From Bacteroidota bacterium (lineage in GTDB: Bacteria; Bacteroidota; Bacteroidia; Cytophagales; Cyclobacteriaceae), in assembly GCA_023417065.1 (NCBI GenBank), contig JAEZGH010000095.1:40047-104046 (forward strand): DNA of 64,000 nt, written 5' to 3'. Positions within the stretch are counted from its first letter, which is position 1. Every line of letters begins with the position of its first letter. Below, one piece after another: positions 1 to 9,111 of this stretch. Made by a program: the position numbers and the translations under genes. The notes beneath the pieces are model-generated. The model worked only from the letters and a program-made list of their open reading frames with translations, ran no database searches and had not been told where the DNA came from.

Positions 1-56
1 TCAATCGGCGGAAAGAGCCGGTCGCGAAATTCTTGAAGTGATCGCTGGATAGCCAT
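1..56 (-). CDS. Partial CDS: first 18 codons of an unrecognised protein
   Basis: An open frame begins with ATG at 56 and runs off the left edge. The visible residues are MAIQRSLQEFRDRLFPPI. Its ATG overlaps the TGA stop of the TSUP gene (ATGA), the usual sign of translational coupling, so it is probably the next gene of the same minus-strand operon. The visible residues are amphipathic and show no signal peptide. In other bacteria a small membrane protein often follows TSUP genes, but nothing in these 18 residues lets me assign a family. Confidence 0.4.
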   Translation of the reverse strand, partial: MAIQRSLQEFRDRLFPPI

Positions 57-844
57 CAGAAGAAGAAGACTTCGCGAACGAGGATATATATCCCCGTGGC
101 CAGAACGAACCATCCGAAGCCGTGGCGCAGTCGTGCTGCTGAAAGCCGCGAGGAAAGTCTGTGACCGATAAAAATCCCCGCTATCGCGAGCGCGGTAATG
201 CTCAGCAGGAATGACCAGTCAATGTCAAGGTTGAGCACATCGCCGAGGAATCCCATCAGCGCATTCACTGCAATGATGAACAATGACGTACCTACCGCGG
301 TTTTGAAAGGTAATCCGGTGAGCAACACCAGCGCAGGGATGATAAGGAATCCTCCACCCGCGCCGACAAATCCCGTCAGGAATCCGATCAGGATACCTTC
401 AATAATCAACAAGCCTACATTGTAACGATGATCATCCGCCAGCACGCGCTGTGTGTTTCGGATCATTGTTATAGATGCTGTGATCATCAGGAAGGCAAAC
501 ACGCCGAGGAGCAACATGCGTTTGCTGATCACGATGAAACCCAGGTTGGCAATGATGTCCGGCAAGGCTGGAACAATCCATTTGCGCGTGCTGAAAATAC
601 TGAGGATGGAAGGAATGCCGAAGAGCGCTCCCGTTCGGAAATCTACAAGGTGTTCCTTGTACTTTGGAATAGCACCCACCAGGCTCGTCATGCCGACAAT
701 GAACAACGAATACGCCGAAGCCGTTACCGCGTCAAGCTTGAAGATGTACACCAGAATAGGAATAGAAAGAATTGACCCTCCTCCGCCGATAAGACCAAGA
801 ATAAGTCCGACAAAAACGGAGAATAAGTATCCTAACCATTCCAT
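56..844 (-). CDS. TSUP (TauE/SafE) family membrane exporter
   Basis: A 262-residue, almost entirely hydrophobic protein with about eight membrane segments. It has the internal duplication of the TSUP family: a glycine-rich motif near residues 17-23 (GLIGGGG) and its copy near 158-165 (GFVGAGGG), each followed by a conserved proline. TSUP proteins move sulfite, taurine-derived or other organosulfur anions across the inner membrane. The substrate cannot be read from this sequence. It is the full usual family length. The start at 844 gives a first residue immediately ahead of membrane segment 1. It lies 39 bp downstream of rlpA on the same strand and overlaps the next gene by ATGA. Confidence 0.9.
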   Translation of the reverse strand: MEWLGYLFSVFVGLILGLIGGGGSILSIPILVYIFKLDAVTASAYSLFIVGMTSLVGAIPKYKEHLVDFRTGALFGIPSILSIFSTRKWIVPALPDIIANLGFIVISKRMLLLGVFAFLMITASITMIRNTQRVLADDHRYNVGLLIIEGILIGFLTGFVGAGGGFLIIPALVLLTGLPFKTAVGTSLFIIAVNALMGFLGDVLNLDIDWSFLLSITALAIAGIFIGHRLSSRLSAARLRHGFGWFVLATGIYILVREVFFF

Positions 845-883
845 TGGAACAAGTGCTCGTGGCGTCTGCGATCCCGCGCGGAA

Positions 884-1567
884 TTACATCCTCTTGAAAT
901 CGACGATGAATGCGTCGGGATATTTTTGTTTGATCTCGGACCGGAATTGTTCAGCCTTTTCGCGGTTGGAAAACGGACCCAGAATCAGACCGTAATATTT
1001 GATACCATTCAATACCTTCACCTGAACGGTAACTTCTTTCTTGTATGATTGCTTCAGGTTCTCGGCTAGCCTCACTAGGTTTACCAATTCCTGGTAGTTT
1101 CCGATCTGAACTCCGAAACCCGTTGGCTTCAGGCGGTTAACGCGAAGCTCATAGTATTCTTTTTCATCGACGGCCACATTGTCAATCCGGATCTCCGTCT
1201 GTTTGGTTTTTCCGTCACCCGGGTCGACTACCTCTATCCGGACATCAGCGAGGCCCTGGCTTACGAAGCGTAATTTTTCGGCGGCAGCCCGCGAAAGGTC
1301 GATGACCCGGCCTTCGACGTATGGCCCCCGGTCATTGATGACTACGATGACCGACTCGTTATTCGCCAGGTTGGTAACCTTTACCTTTGTTCCGAAGGGA
1401 AGCGTTTTATGAGCTGCGGTGAGCTTGTTGCGTTTGTACTTCTGGCCACTGGCCGTGCGTGAGCCCTCAAATTTATCTGCGTAAAAAGATGCCTTTCCGG
1501 TTTGAACCTGTGCATATCCACCGGCCACGCAAAAAAGTATCAGAAAAAAAGAAAGAAGCTTTCTCAT
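884..1567 (-). CDS. rlpA: RlpA-like septal ring lytic transglycosylase with SPOR domain
   Basis: A 227-residue secreted protein. Residues 1-19 are a signal peptide ending at YAQ. A double-psi beta-barrel follows (about 22-115), with the RlpA signature: His53 in AAHKTLPFG and Asp79 in NDRGPY, the positions of the catalytic His/Asp of RlpA, and VIDLS at about 88-92. A SPOR domain, which binds denuded septal peptidoglycan, occupies about 150-225. It probably cleaves peptide-free glycan strands in the periplasm. The signal peptide has no lipobox cysteine, so it should be periplasmic rather than a lipoprotein. A good promoter lies just upstream at 1597-1628. Confidence 0.88.
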   Translation of the reverse strand: MRKLLSFFLILFCVAGGYAQVQTGKASFYADKFEGSRTASGQKYKRNKLTAAHKTLPFGTKVKVTNLANNESVIVVINDRGPYVEGRVIDLSRAAAEKLRFVSQGLADVRIEVVDPGDGKTKQTEIRIDNVAVDEKEYYELRVNRLKPTGFGVQIGNYQELVNLVRLAENLKQSYKKEVTVQVKVLNGIKYYGLILGPFSNREKAEQFRSEIKQKYPDAFIVDFKRM

Positions 1568-1596
1568 GGGTGTTAATAAGTTGTAGGGCCTGACTG

Positions 1597-1628
1597 CAAA
1601 AGTAAACGTTCAGTTTTAAAGCACCCAA
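1597..1628 (-). promoter_or_regulatory. Bacteroidota-type promoter for rlpA
   Basis: On the minus strand, TTG (1628-1626), 21 bp, then TACTTTTG (1604-1597), matching the -33/-7 pattern TTG-N19-21-TAnnTTTG of the Bacteroidota primary sigma factor. It leaves a leader of about 25 nt before the ATG at 1567. Confidence 0.65.
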
Positions 1629-1753
1629 CATTACAGTCAAAGTGTTGTCGCGCGGACGACGGTACACCCTGCGGATGAAATTATTTTGCGAAATCTGGTT
1701 GCCGGCCCCATCAAAAACTGTTTGACTATGGTGGGAAATTCAGACCTAAGGAT

Positions 1754-1761
1754 TACCTTTG
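1754..1761 (+). promoter_or_regulatory. Probable -7 element of guaB promoter
   Basis: TACCTTTG matches TAnnTTTG and sits 31 bp before the guaB start. I see no good TTG at the expected distance upstream, so only the -7 half is supported. Confidence 0.45.
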
Positions 1762-1792
1762 CCCGGCAAATAATGGATCGTAATTATTTGCC

Positions 1793-3265
1793 ATGTCCCT
1801 AGATACATCGAAATTCCTCTTTGAGGCACTCACCTACGATGATGTGCTCCTCGTCCCCGCGTATTCTGAAGTAGTCCCCCGCGAAACCGACACTACCTCC
1901 TACCTTACGCCGAACATTAAACTGAACATCCCGATTGTGTCCGCCGCGATGGACACGGTAACCGAAGCCGACCTCGCAATCAGCATTGCCCTCGAAGGCG
2001 GTGTTGGATTCATTCACAAGAACATGAAGATCGAACAGCAGGCCGAACAGGTTCGGAAAGTTAAACGATCGCAAAGCGGTATGATTCTCGATCCGATCAC
2101 CCTTGAGGTACACGCCACGGTGCGCGAAGCGGAGAAGATCATGCGTGAATACAAAATCGGTGGCATCCCCGTCGTCGACCAGAATCGAAAACTCGTGGGT
2201 ATCATCACCAACCGCGACCTTCGTTTTCAAAAGGACATGGACCTCCAGGTTGAGAACATCATGACAAAAGAAAATCTCATCACTGCACCCGAAGGAATAA
2301 CGTTGGATCAGGCCGAAGGCACGCTGAAGAATCATAAAATTGAAAAGCTGCCGATCGTCGACAAGCAGGGACGGCTTACGGGACTTATTACTTTCAAAGA
2401 CATTCGTAAGAAGAAAAACAAACCCAATGCTTGCCAGGATAAATATGGCCGGTTGAGAGTAGGAGCCGCCATCGGTGTCACTCCTGACATCATCGAAAGA
2501 ATCGAAGCCCTCAAACAGGCCGGTGTCGACGTAATATCAATTGATACCGCGCATGGTCATCAGATCAATGTTCTCAATGCCACCAAGACTGTCAAGTCAA
2601 AGTTCCCTGAACTCGACCTGGTAGCAGGAAACATCGCCACCGGTGAAGCAGCAAAAGCATTGGCTGCCGCAGGTGCCGATGCCATTAAAGTAGGCGTGGG
2701 CCCCGGAAGTATCTGTACCACACGCGTTGTAGCAGGTGTTGGACTTCCGCAGCTTTCAGCTGTTTACGAAGCGGCAAAAGCAGTGAAGGGTTCAAATGTC
2801 AAGATCATTGCTGACGGCGGGATTCGCTTCTCCGGCGACCTCGTTAAGGCCATTGCAGCCGGTGCTGATTGTATCATGATCGGGTCGCTGCTCGCCGGGA
2901 CAGAAGAAGCTCCAGGCCAGGTAATCATTTATGAAGGGCGTAAGTTCAAGACGTATCGCGGTATGGGATCCCTCGAAGCTATGGAGACCGGATCTAAAGA
3001 TCGTTACTTCCAGGATGTCGAAGATGATGTGAAGAAGCTTGTACCTGAAGGAATATCCGGTCGGGTGCCGTACAAAGGTCTTGTATCAGAGGTACTGTAT
3101 CAGATGGTCGGTGGCCTCAGGGCTGGAATGGGTTACTGCGGAGCGCCGGATATCGAACGTCTGAAGGAAGCCAAGTTTGTAAAAATCACTTCCGCCGGCG
3201 TTGTCGAAAGTCACCCACATGACGTGACCATCACACGAGAAGCACCAAATTACAGCCGGAAGTAA
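1793..3265 (+). CDS. guaB: Inosine-5'-monophosphate dehydrogenase
   Basis: A 490-residue, full-length IMPDH that oxidises IMP to XMP with NAD+, the first committed step of GTP synthesis. The N-terminal half begins with the family signature around LTYDDVLLVP. Two CBS domains interrupt the barrel at about 95-205. The catalytic loop GPGSICTTRV carries the active-site Cys308. Downstream are the phosphate-binding ADGGIR and the flap motif near EGISGRVPYKG. It stands alone, with its own -7 element upstream and a clear terminator at 3321-3349, so it is probably monocistronic. Confidence 0.98.
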   Translation: MSLDTSKFLFEALTYDDVLLVPAYSEVVPRETDTTSYLTPNIKLNIPIVSAAMDTVTEADLAISIALEGGVGFIHKNMKIEQQAEQVRKVKRSQSGMILDPITLEVHATVREAEKIMREYKIGGIPVVDQNRKLVGIITNRDLRFQKDMDLQVENIMTKENLITAPEGITLDQAEGTLKNHKIEKLPIVDKQGRLTGLITFKDIRKKKNKPNACQDKYGRLRVGAAIGVTPDIIERIEALKQAGVDVISIDTAHGHQINVLNATKTVKSKFPELDLVAGNIATGEAAKALAAAGADAIKVGVGPGSICTTRVVAGVGLPQLSAVYEAAKAVKGSNVKIIADGGIRFSGDLVKAIAAGADCIMIGSLLAGTEEAPGQVIIYEGRKFKTYRGMGSLEAMETGSKDRYFQDVEDDVKKLVPEGISGRVPYKGLVSEVLYQMVGGLRAGMGYCGAPDIERLKEAKFVKITSAGVVESHPHDVTITREAPNYSRK

Positions 3266-3320
3266 GCCGTTCGTTCTCAGAAAGCTTCTTTCAAATACCA
3301 TATTATTCATATAATTGTAG

Positions 3321-3349
3321 GCCAGTCCGCGGATTGGCTTATTTTTTTG
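3321..3349 (+). terminator. Rho-independent terminator after guaB
   Basis: GCCAGTCC-GC-GGATTGGC forms an 8-bp stem with one G-T pair, followed by TTATTTTTTT. It ends only 16 bp before the next gene's GTG. Confidence 0.8.
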
Positions 3350-3365
3350 CCCAGAGATCCAATTT

Positions 3366-5429
3366 GTGAGGACCAAAGCCATTATTCGGTTGCTGTTTAC
3401 CGTCGGGGTAATTACCTGGCTGGCGCTGGTATTCACTGATATTTCCATCGTCTTTACGGAATCAACCGGCAACGTTAAACAGGATGTCCCCCACTGGATT
3501 CCCGAACTGCTTCTGAACCTGTTTATCCTCTCGGTTTTCTATTACTACAAACTGAAGATCGAACGCGATGAGGTATTGAACTTCATCGACCTCCTCTGGC
3601 GGGTTTTCGCAACAGGGCTGATCGCCACCGTTATTTCTCTTTCACTTTGGCTGTTCGAATCCCTAATGGGAAATACGCGGCTGACAAGCCTGCCCGTATT
3701 CCGGGACTTCATCTACCTGGTGAACCTTGGCCTGATGCTGGGGTTTCTGATGATGACGTTCACCGTGTGGAAACGCCTCATCCTCTACCAAAAGTCGAAA
3801 TGGCTTCTCCGGCTTTGGACGTTCTTTGAAATCGGACTCCTGCTAACGCTGATCTATAACACTTTCGCCCTCCCGAAAGCGGACTGGCTTTTTGGTGTAG
3901 TACTCGGTATTCTCGTGCTGACCGGCGTCGTGCTTTCCGGAAACATGAAGTGGGTCGCCTACCTTAATTTCCGGCAAAAGTGGACCAGCCTGTTGCTGCT
4001 GCTGTTGACTGTCTTCTATCTGCTGTACATCCTCTTTATTAACTCCAAATCAGTCGAAGACCTCCGCTCGCTAACGCCTTACTTTACCGACTACAAGTCG
4101 CATCTGTTCATTCAGGCGCTCATAATTTTTGTGGCTATCTATGCCGTGTTCTCGTTCCTCGTTATCCTGTTCAACCTCCCTACGACATCGGTATTTGAAC
4201 AGAAACTCGAAGAGGTCGTCAACTTTCAACGGATCAGTCAGTCGATACAAACCGAACAAAGCGAAGAAAGCGTATACAACATCCTCCTTGAAGCATCAGT
4301 AAGTACGGTGTTTGCCGATGCCGCCTGGCTTGAAATCCATAGTGCATCAGGCGGTCATAAGTTCTTTACGTATCGCACAACGGCGAAGGAGGCCAGCGAA
4401 ATCACGGAACACCTGAAGTCCCTTCACATCAAAGGTGTTCTTGACCAGGGCAGTGACAAGACCAGGAACCTGAGCAAGCACCTCGCCTCACTGAAAGGCT
4501 CGCGGTTCCGATCCATTCTGGCCTTTCCGATCTTCGTCAAGGGCGAAAACATCGGGCAGCTTGCCCTGCTCAAGGAGCTCCCCGAGGGATTCAATAAAGA
4601 AATGACCAAGATCGTCTCGACCTTTGCGAACCAGGCTGGAATTTCCATTGAAAACTTCCGCCTGATGGAAGAAGCCCTCCAGAATGAGCGCTATAAGGAA
4701 GAGCTGAAAATCGCCAAAAACGTTCAGAAAAGCCTCCTCCCGAACTTGCTTCACACGCATGAAGACTTCGACATCGCGGCATTTTCAGAATCAGCGGATG
4801 AGGTTGGGGGCGACTACTATGATACGATCCGGATCAGCCCTGAACTGGTGGCATTGATAATTGCCGACGTATCCGGCAAGGGGACCACGGCTGCCTTCCA
4901 CATGTCACAGATGAAAGGCATATTCCACAGCCTTGCGCAATACGATATTCAGCCGGACGAGTTCATGCTGCGGGCCAACCAGGCACTGGTTGCTTGTTTA
5001 GAGCGCGGATCCTTCATTTCGGCCACCTATTTCGCCATCGATACTGTTGAAAACAGAATACGATACGCCCGGGCCGGCCATTGCCCGGTATTGTACTATT
5101 CAGCCCGAAAAGGCAAGGCCGAGTTTTTCAAGGACCGCGGTATTGCGCTGGGAATGGTCAGAAACAAGAGTTATGCGCAGTTCATCCAAACAAACGAGTT
5201 TACCTACGAACCGGGCGATATAATGGTACTTTATACAGACGGTATCACAGAGGCCAAGAACGGGAAGGGGGACGAGTTTGGCTACGAGCGGCTTGCGGAG
5301 CTGATTATGGATGTTAAGGGCCAAAATGCGAAGGAAATCCAGGATTACATCATAAAAACGCTGTATCAGTTCTCGGAAACGAAGAACATAAACGACGACT
5401 ATACGACTATGATCGTCAAGTTTAGGTGA
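3366..5429 (+). CDS. Membrane-anchored GAF-PP2C (SpoIIE/RsbU-type) serine phosphatase
   Basis: A 687-residue protein starting with GTG. About the first 250 residues are hydrophobic, with roughly seven membrane segments. A GAF-like sensor region follows (about 285-430), then a SpoIIE/RsbU PP2C domain (about 445-687). The metal-binding motif DEVGGDYYD lies at 478-486, with ADVSGKG shortly after, GHCP later, and YTDGITEAKNG near 620. Such phosphatases dephosphorylate a STAS anti-anti-sigma protein in partner switching. The next two genes encode exactly that STAS protein and its kinase-like partner, so I infer the three act together, with this protein as the envelope sensor. No sigma factor is encoded nearby. 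Confidence 0.9.
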   Translation: MRTKAIIRLLFTVGVITWLALVFTDISIVFTESTGNVKQDVPHWIPELLLNLFILSVFYYYKLKIERDEVLNFIDLLWRVFATGLIATVISLSLWLFESLMGNTRLTSLPVFRDFIYLVNLGLMLGFLMMTFTVWKRLILYQKSKWLLRLWTFFEIGLLLTLIYNTFALPKADWLFGVVLGILVLTGVVLSGNMKWVAYLNFRQKWTSLLLLLLTVFYLLYILFINSKSVEDLRSLTPYFTDYKSHLFIQALIIFVAIYAVFSFLVILFNLPTTSVFEQKLEEVVNFQRISQSIQTEQSEESVYNILLEASVSTVFADAAWLEIHSASGGHKFFTYRTTAKEASEITEHLKSLHIKGVLDQGSDKTRNLSKHLASLKGSRFRSILAFPIFVKGENIGQLALLKELPEGFNKEMTKIVSTFANQAGISIENFRLMEEALQNERYKEELKIAKNVQKSLLPNLLHTHEDFDIAAFSESADEVGGDYYDTIRISPELVALIIADVSGKGTTAAFHMSQMKGIFHSLAQYDIQPDEFMLRANQALVACLERGSFISATYFAIDTVENRIRYARAGHCPVLYYSARKGKAEFFKDRGIALGMVRNKSYAQFIQTNEFTYEPGDIMVLYTDGITEAKNGKGDEFGYERLAELIMDVKGQNAKEIQDYIIKTLYQFSETKNINDDYTTMIVKFR

Positions 5430-5484
5430 TGAAAAGCAGGAAAATAAGTACGAACATTAAATTTAAATATAACGTTAAAACCCT

Positions 5485-5829
5485 ATGATCCACATTAAAA
5501 GATTGCAGGAAGACGGTTCCGATGTAATCGTTTTGATCGGCGAAATTGACGCCAGCTCCTCTATCGAACTGGACCTGGCGATAGCCAAAAGTGTGGGTGA
5601 AGGCTACTCCCGAATTCTCATTGACTGTACTTCGCTGGAATATATCTCGTCTGCCGGACTGGGTGTTTTCATGTCGTACATCGAAGAATTTAAAGACCGG
5701 GGAATCCGAATGGTGCTCTTTGGGATGAACGAGAAGGTAGCTAATACGTTCGAGATACTGGGACTTAACGAGCTGTTGAAAATTGGAAGAGACAAAGTCG
5801 AAGCAAAGCAAATGGTCAATGAATTATAA
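5485..5829 (+). CDS. STAS-domain anti-sigma factor antagonist (SpoIIAA/RsbV type)
   Basis: A single STAS domain of 114 residues. The phospho-acceptor region reads LEYISSAGLG, with Ser55/Ser56 at the position phosphorylated in SpoIIAA and RsbV. In that family the unphosphorylated form captures the anti-sigma kinase and phosphorylation releases it. It follows the SpoIIE-type phosphatase by 55 bp. Its 3' end overlaps the ATPase gene by 11 nt, indicating translational coupling and stoichiometric production. Confidence 0.93.
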   Translation: MIHIKRLQEDGSDVIVLIGEIDASSSIELDLAIAKSVGEGYSRILIDCTSLEYISSAGLGVFMSYIEEFKDRGIRMVLFGMNEKVANTFEILGLNELLKIGRDKVEAKQMVNEL

Positions 5830-6232
5830 GTATAAAGTCGGTTGCAGCATTGAGAATCTCAAGGGTGTGCGCGATTTTATCCGTGCATCACTGAAGAAGC
5901 ATGAAATCGCTGAATTAGCGATCAGCGAAATTGTGCTCGCCCTCGACGAGATGTGCTCCAACCTGATGATACATGCCCATAATTGCAATCCGGACGAGCT
6001 TTTTGAAATTCATATTCATATCGAAAACAATAAACCGCTCGTGTTTGAGTTAATTGACGATGGAACTGTTTTCAATATCAACCAGTTTAACGAGCCGGCG
6101 TTGAACAATATCATCCATGAAAAGCGCAAGGGCGGTCTCGGTATCCGACTCGTTAAGTCCATTATGGACAAGGTTGAATACCACCATCAAAGCGGACGAA
6201 ACGTCTGCCGCCTGACTAAAACGCTTGAGTAA
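5819..6232 (+). CDS. Anti-sigma factor serine kinase-like ATPase (SpoIIAB/RsbW type)
   Basis: A GHKL-fold HATPase of 137 residues. The N box is EIVLALDEMCSN, the G1 box LIDDGTVFN and the G2 box KGGLGIRLV. This is the size and order of RsbW/SpoIIAB, which phosphorylate the STAS antagonist and sequester a target. I chose ATG 5819 (MNYKYKV). An in-frame ATG at 5783 would add 12 lysine/serine-rich residues and lengthen the overlap with the STAS gene. The target here is unknown. In Bacteroidota it need not be a sigma factor, since no SigB-like gene is in the window. Confidence 0.88.
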   Translation: MNYKYKVGCSIENLKGVRDFIRASLKKHEIAELAISEIVLALDEMCSNLMIHAHNCNPDELFEIHIHIENNKPLVFELIDDGTVFNINQFNEPALNNIIHEKRKGGLGIRLVKSIMDKVEYHHQSGRNVCRLTKTLE

Positions 6233-6247
6233 AATGTTTCCCCACCC

Positions 6248-8212
6248 ATGATCCTACGCGCAGTTCTACTCCTGCTCTGCTCATGTTTCGTTACAAGTCA
6301 CTACGGGCAATCAACCAGTAAGCCCGGCAAAAAATCCAAACCCGTAACCCTGTTCACGGTAAACCGAAAACCTGTCGTCGCCGACGAGTTCATCTACCTC
6401 TACAGGAAAAATCATCAGAACCCCGACGAAGACTATACCACGGAAAAGATCGAAGAGTACCTGAATCTGTATGTCAACTTCAAGTTAAAAGTTGAGGAAG
6501 CCAGATTCCGGGGAATGGATACTACCGCCGCATTCAAAAGAGAATTCTCCCAATACAAGGAAGAACTTCGCAAGCCATACCTTCCCGGGAACGGCCTTAC
6601 AGATAGCCTGGTGCGTCTCACCTATGACCGCCTGAAGGAGGAAGTGCGGGCTGCCCACATCCTTATCTCGCTGACGCCGGATGCACCCGCCGAGGATACG
6701 CTGAAGGCATACAGCCGTATCGCGGACCTCCGGGAAAGAGCGTTGCGTGGCGAGAAGTTTGAAGACCTCGCCGCGAACTTTTCGGAAGACCCGTCGGCAA
6801 AAATGAATCACGGTGACCTCGGTTACTTCACCGCGCTGCAGATGGTCTATCCGTTTGAGTCGGCAGCGTATACTACCCCTGTCGGCGAGATCAGCACGCC
6901 GGTGCGCACGCGTTTTGGCTACCACATTCTGAAGGTCTACGACCGACGCCCCGCAAGGGAGGAGGTTGAGGTCGCCCATATCATGATCCGAACCGGTGAT
7001 CAGACCGACAACGAACTGGCTAAGGACAAGATTTTCTCCGTCTATGAACAACTTCAGGCGGGTCGCGACTGGAATGACCTGTGCCGCGAATACTCGGAGG
7101 ATCCGGCGTCACGCGATAACGGCGGAAAGCTTCGACCATTTCGCGCCGGACAGATGAGCAATGTTCCGGAGTTCGAACGTGTCGCGCTCGAACTTAACGA
7201 GCCGAAACAGTTTTCAGATCCATTCCAAACGCAATACGGCTGGCACATCGTGCGCCTCGAACGTAAGATACCGCTGGCCCCGTTTTCCGAGATGACAGCC
7301 TCGCTGAAAAACAGGGTAAGCCGCGACGAACGGACACAGATATCGAAGCAGGCACTGCAGAAGCGGCTAAGGACCGATTTCGCGCTCACCGAGAATGACG
7401 TGGTAAAGGCGCGAGTCCTCAAGCTCCCGGATTCCGTCTTGCAGGCGGGCACTCTTCAAGGCGCCGACAGCAAGCTTGCATCGTCAGAATTGCTCAGACT
7501 CGATGGAAAACCGTATAAGGTATCCGATTTCCTGGCCTATGCGCAGCGCGACGAAGCTGTGCGGCGACAAGGCTCCCGAAGCGTTGCAGCCCTTTACGAG
7601 CAGTTTATCGACGACACCATTCTGGAGCTGCAGGAGCGCAAAGTGCTCAACAACCATCCTGAATACGGATATCTTCTGAACGAGTACTATGAAGGAATTC
7701 TGTTATTCGAGATCATGGAAAAGGAAGTCTGGAATAAAGCGTCCGAAGACTCCACAGGTCAGCATAAGTATTACCAGAAAAACGATTCAAAGTATACGGC
7801 CGGTCCGCGTGTGAAAGCGTCGCTTTATTCGACGGCCGACGAATCGCTGCTCGGACCTTTGCAGGATGTACTCAGCGAAGGCAACACCGGCACGATTCAG
7901 GAGTTCGTTACGCGGAATAAAATCAGGATTGAAACAGGCTACTTCTCTCCGGAGGAAAAAGCTGTGTTGAAGAAGGTTCCTACCGAACCGGGAATTCATC
8001 GGGGAGAAAACAATGGAATGTATTACCTTGCATGGTTAAAAGAAATTCTTCCCGCAGGCAAAATGTCTTTTGAGGAAGCACGACCGGCAGTTATTGCGGA
8101 TTATCAGAATTATCTGGAAGCGGAATGGCTTTCCGTTCTAAGGCAGAAGTATCCGGTCAAACTTAACGCAGCGGGGCGAAAACTGATCTTCAAGGAGTTA
8201 GAGAAACACTAA
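6248..8212 (+). CDS. Periplasmic parvulin-type peptidyl-prolyl isomerase, two rotamase domains
   Basis: A 654-residue secreted protein with a signal peptide at residues 1-21 (ending HYGQ). Two parvulin (PpiC/SurA) domains lie at about 130-235 (starting near AAHILIS, ending GYHILKV) and about 240-350 (VAHIMIR to GWHIVRL). The C-terminal 300 residues have no recognisable motif. Parvulins isomerise X-Pro bonds, and SurA-type ones chaperone outer-membrane proteins through the periplasm. It is the first of three consecutive SurA/PpiC-like genes, so a role in outer-membrane protein biogenesis is likely. A gap of 15 bp separates it from the anti-sigma ATPase gene. Confidence 0.88.
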   Translation: MILRAVLLLLCSCFVTSHYGQSTSKPGKKSKPVTLFTVNRKPVVADEFIYLYRKNHQNPDEDYTTEKIEEYLNLYVNFKLKVEEARFRGMDTTAAFKREFSQYKEELRKPYLPGNGLTDSLVRLTYDRLKEEVRAAHILISLTPDAPAEDTLKAYSRIADLRERALRGEKFEDLAANFSEDPSAKMNHGDLGYFTALQMVYPFESAAYTTPVGEISTPVRTRFGYHILKVYDRRPAREEVEVAHIMIRTGDQTDNELAKDKIFSVYEQLQAGRDWNDLCREYSEDPASRDNGGKLRPFRAGQMSNVPEFERVALELNEPKQFSDPFQTQYGWHIVRLERKIPLAPFSEMTASLKNRVSRDERTQISKQALQKRLRTDFALTENDVVKARVLKLPDSVLQAGTLQGADSKLASSELLRLDGKPYKVSDFLAYAQRDEAVRRQGSRSVAALYEQFIDDTILELQERKVLNNHPEYGYLLNEYYEGILLFEIMEKEVWNKASEDSTGQHKYYQKNDSKYTAGPRVKASLYSTADESLLGPLQDVLSEGNTGTIQEFVTRNKIRIETGYFSPEEKAVLKKVPTEPGIHRGENNGMYYLAWLKEILPAGKMSFEEARPAVIADYQNYLEAEWLSVLRQKYPVKLNAAGRKLIFKELEKH

Positions 8213-8213
8213 A

Positions 8214-9110
8214 TTGTTGCAAGAAGTAATATCAAGGGTCCGGTCAACCGGTATAATAAGACATTTTTTTGTTGGCCTGACGCTCGTGGTCGGCCTGTCA
8301 TCATGCGCCCGGTTTGCCAAAAAGGACGAAAACAGAACGGCAGTAGCCCGGGTCGGCAACACATACCTTTATCAGGATGAACTTCGCGGGATAACGCCAC
8401 CGGGACTTCCGCAGGCCGATAGTGTCCAGCGGGTGGAGGCATACATCGACAGCTGGATACGAAAACAACTGTTGATTCAGGAGGCCACCCGCCGGATCGA
8501 TATCAACGAAGCAGAAGTTGAACGCAGAATCCTGGACTACCGCTACAGCATCATTGCCTATGAGTTTCAAACTCAGTATGTCCGCGAAAAGCTCGATACT
8601 GCAGTATCGCAGACCGAAATTGAGGCGTACTACAAGGGAAATCTCGACAACTTCATCCTCAAACAAAATATCGTCCAGGCGACGTTTATCAAAGTCCCCA
8701 AAACAGCTCCCCGCATTGATCGGATAAAGGAAATGATCGAGGCCAATTCAGACCGCGATGAGCGTGAACTGAAGTCGTACTGCCTGAGTTTCGCCGCCGC
8801 ATTCCAGCTCGCCGACAGCACCTGGATGGTCTTCGACGACCTCGTCCGAAATTCACCACTCGCTGAAATCCCAAATAAAATACAGTTCCTTAAGGCGAAT
8901 CCGTATTATGAAACATCTGATGATAACTATCTTTACTTTTTGAAAGTGAATAATTATCGCATTTCAGACAATGTGTCTCCGCTTGAATTCGTCCGCGACG
9001 AAATACGGAACATAATCCTCAACAAAAGAAAAGTTCAACTGGTCCAGGAGCTGGAAGAGAAAGTATATGGCGACGCCTCTGCGAGGCAGAAATTTGAGAT
9101 CTACAAATAA
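8214..9110 (+). CDS. Lipoprotein, SurA-like chaperone or inactive parvulin
   Basis: A 298-residue protein read from a TTG at 8214, one base after the previous stop. I see no ATG or GTG giving a better N-terminus. The hydrophobic stretch ends in the lipobox LSSC with Cys32, so it should be an outer- or inner-membrane-anchored lipoprotein. Residues 45-160 resemble the SurA N-terminal chaperone region (VGNTYLYQDEL, then paired helices). I do not see an intact parvulin domain, only a weak remnant region. It sits between two parvulin genes, with tight spacing on both sides, so it is probably a partner chaperone in the same pathway. Confidence 0.75.
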   Translation: MLQEVISRVRSTGIIRHFFVGLTLVVGLSSCARFAKKDENRTAVARVGNTYLYQDELRGITPPGLPQADSVQRVEAYIDSWIRKQLLIQEATRRIDINEAEVERRILDYRYSIIAYEFQTQYVREKLDTAVSQTEIEAYYKGNLDNFILKQNIVQATFIKVPKTAPRIDRIKEMIEANSDRDERELKSYCLSFAAAFQLADSTWMVFDDLVRNSPLAEIPNKIQFLKANPYYETSDDNYLYFLKVNNYRISDNVSPLEFVRDEIRNIILNKRKVQLVQELEEKVYGDASARQKFEIYK

Positions 9111-9111
9111 T

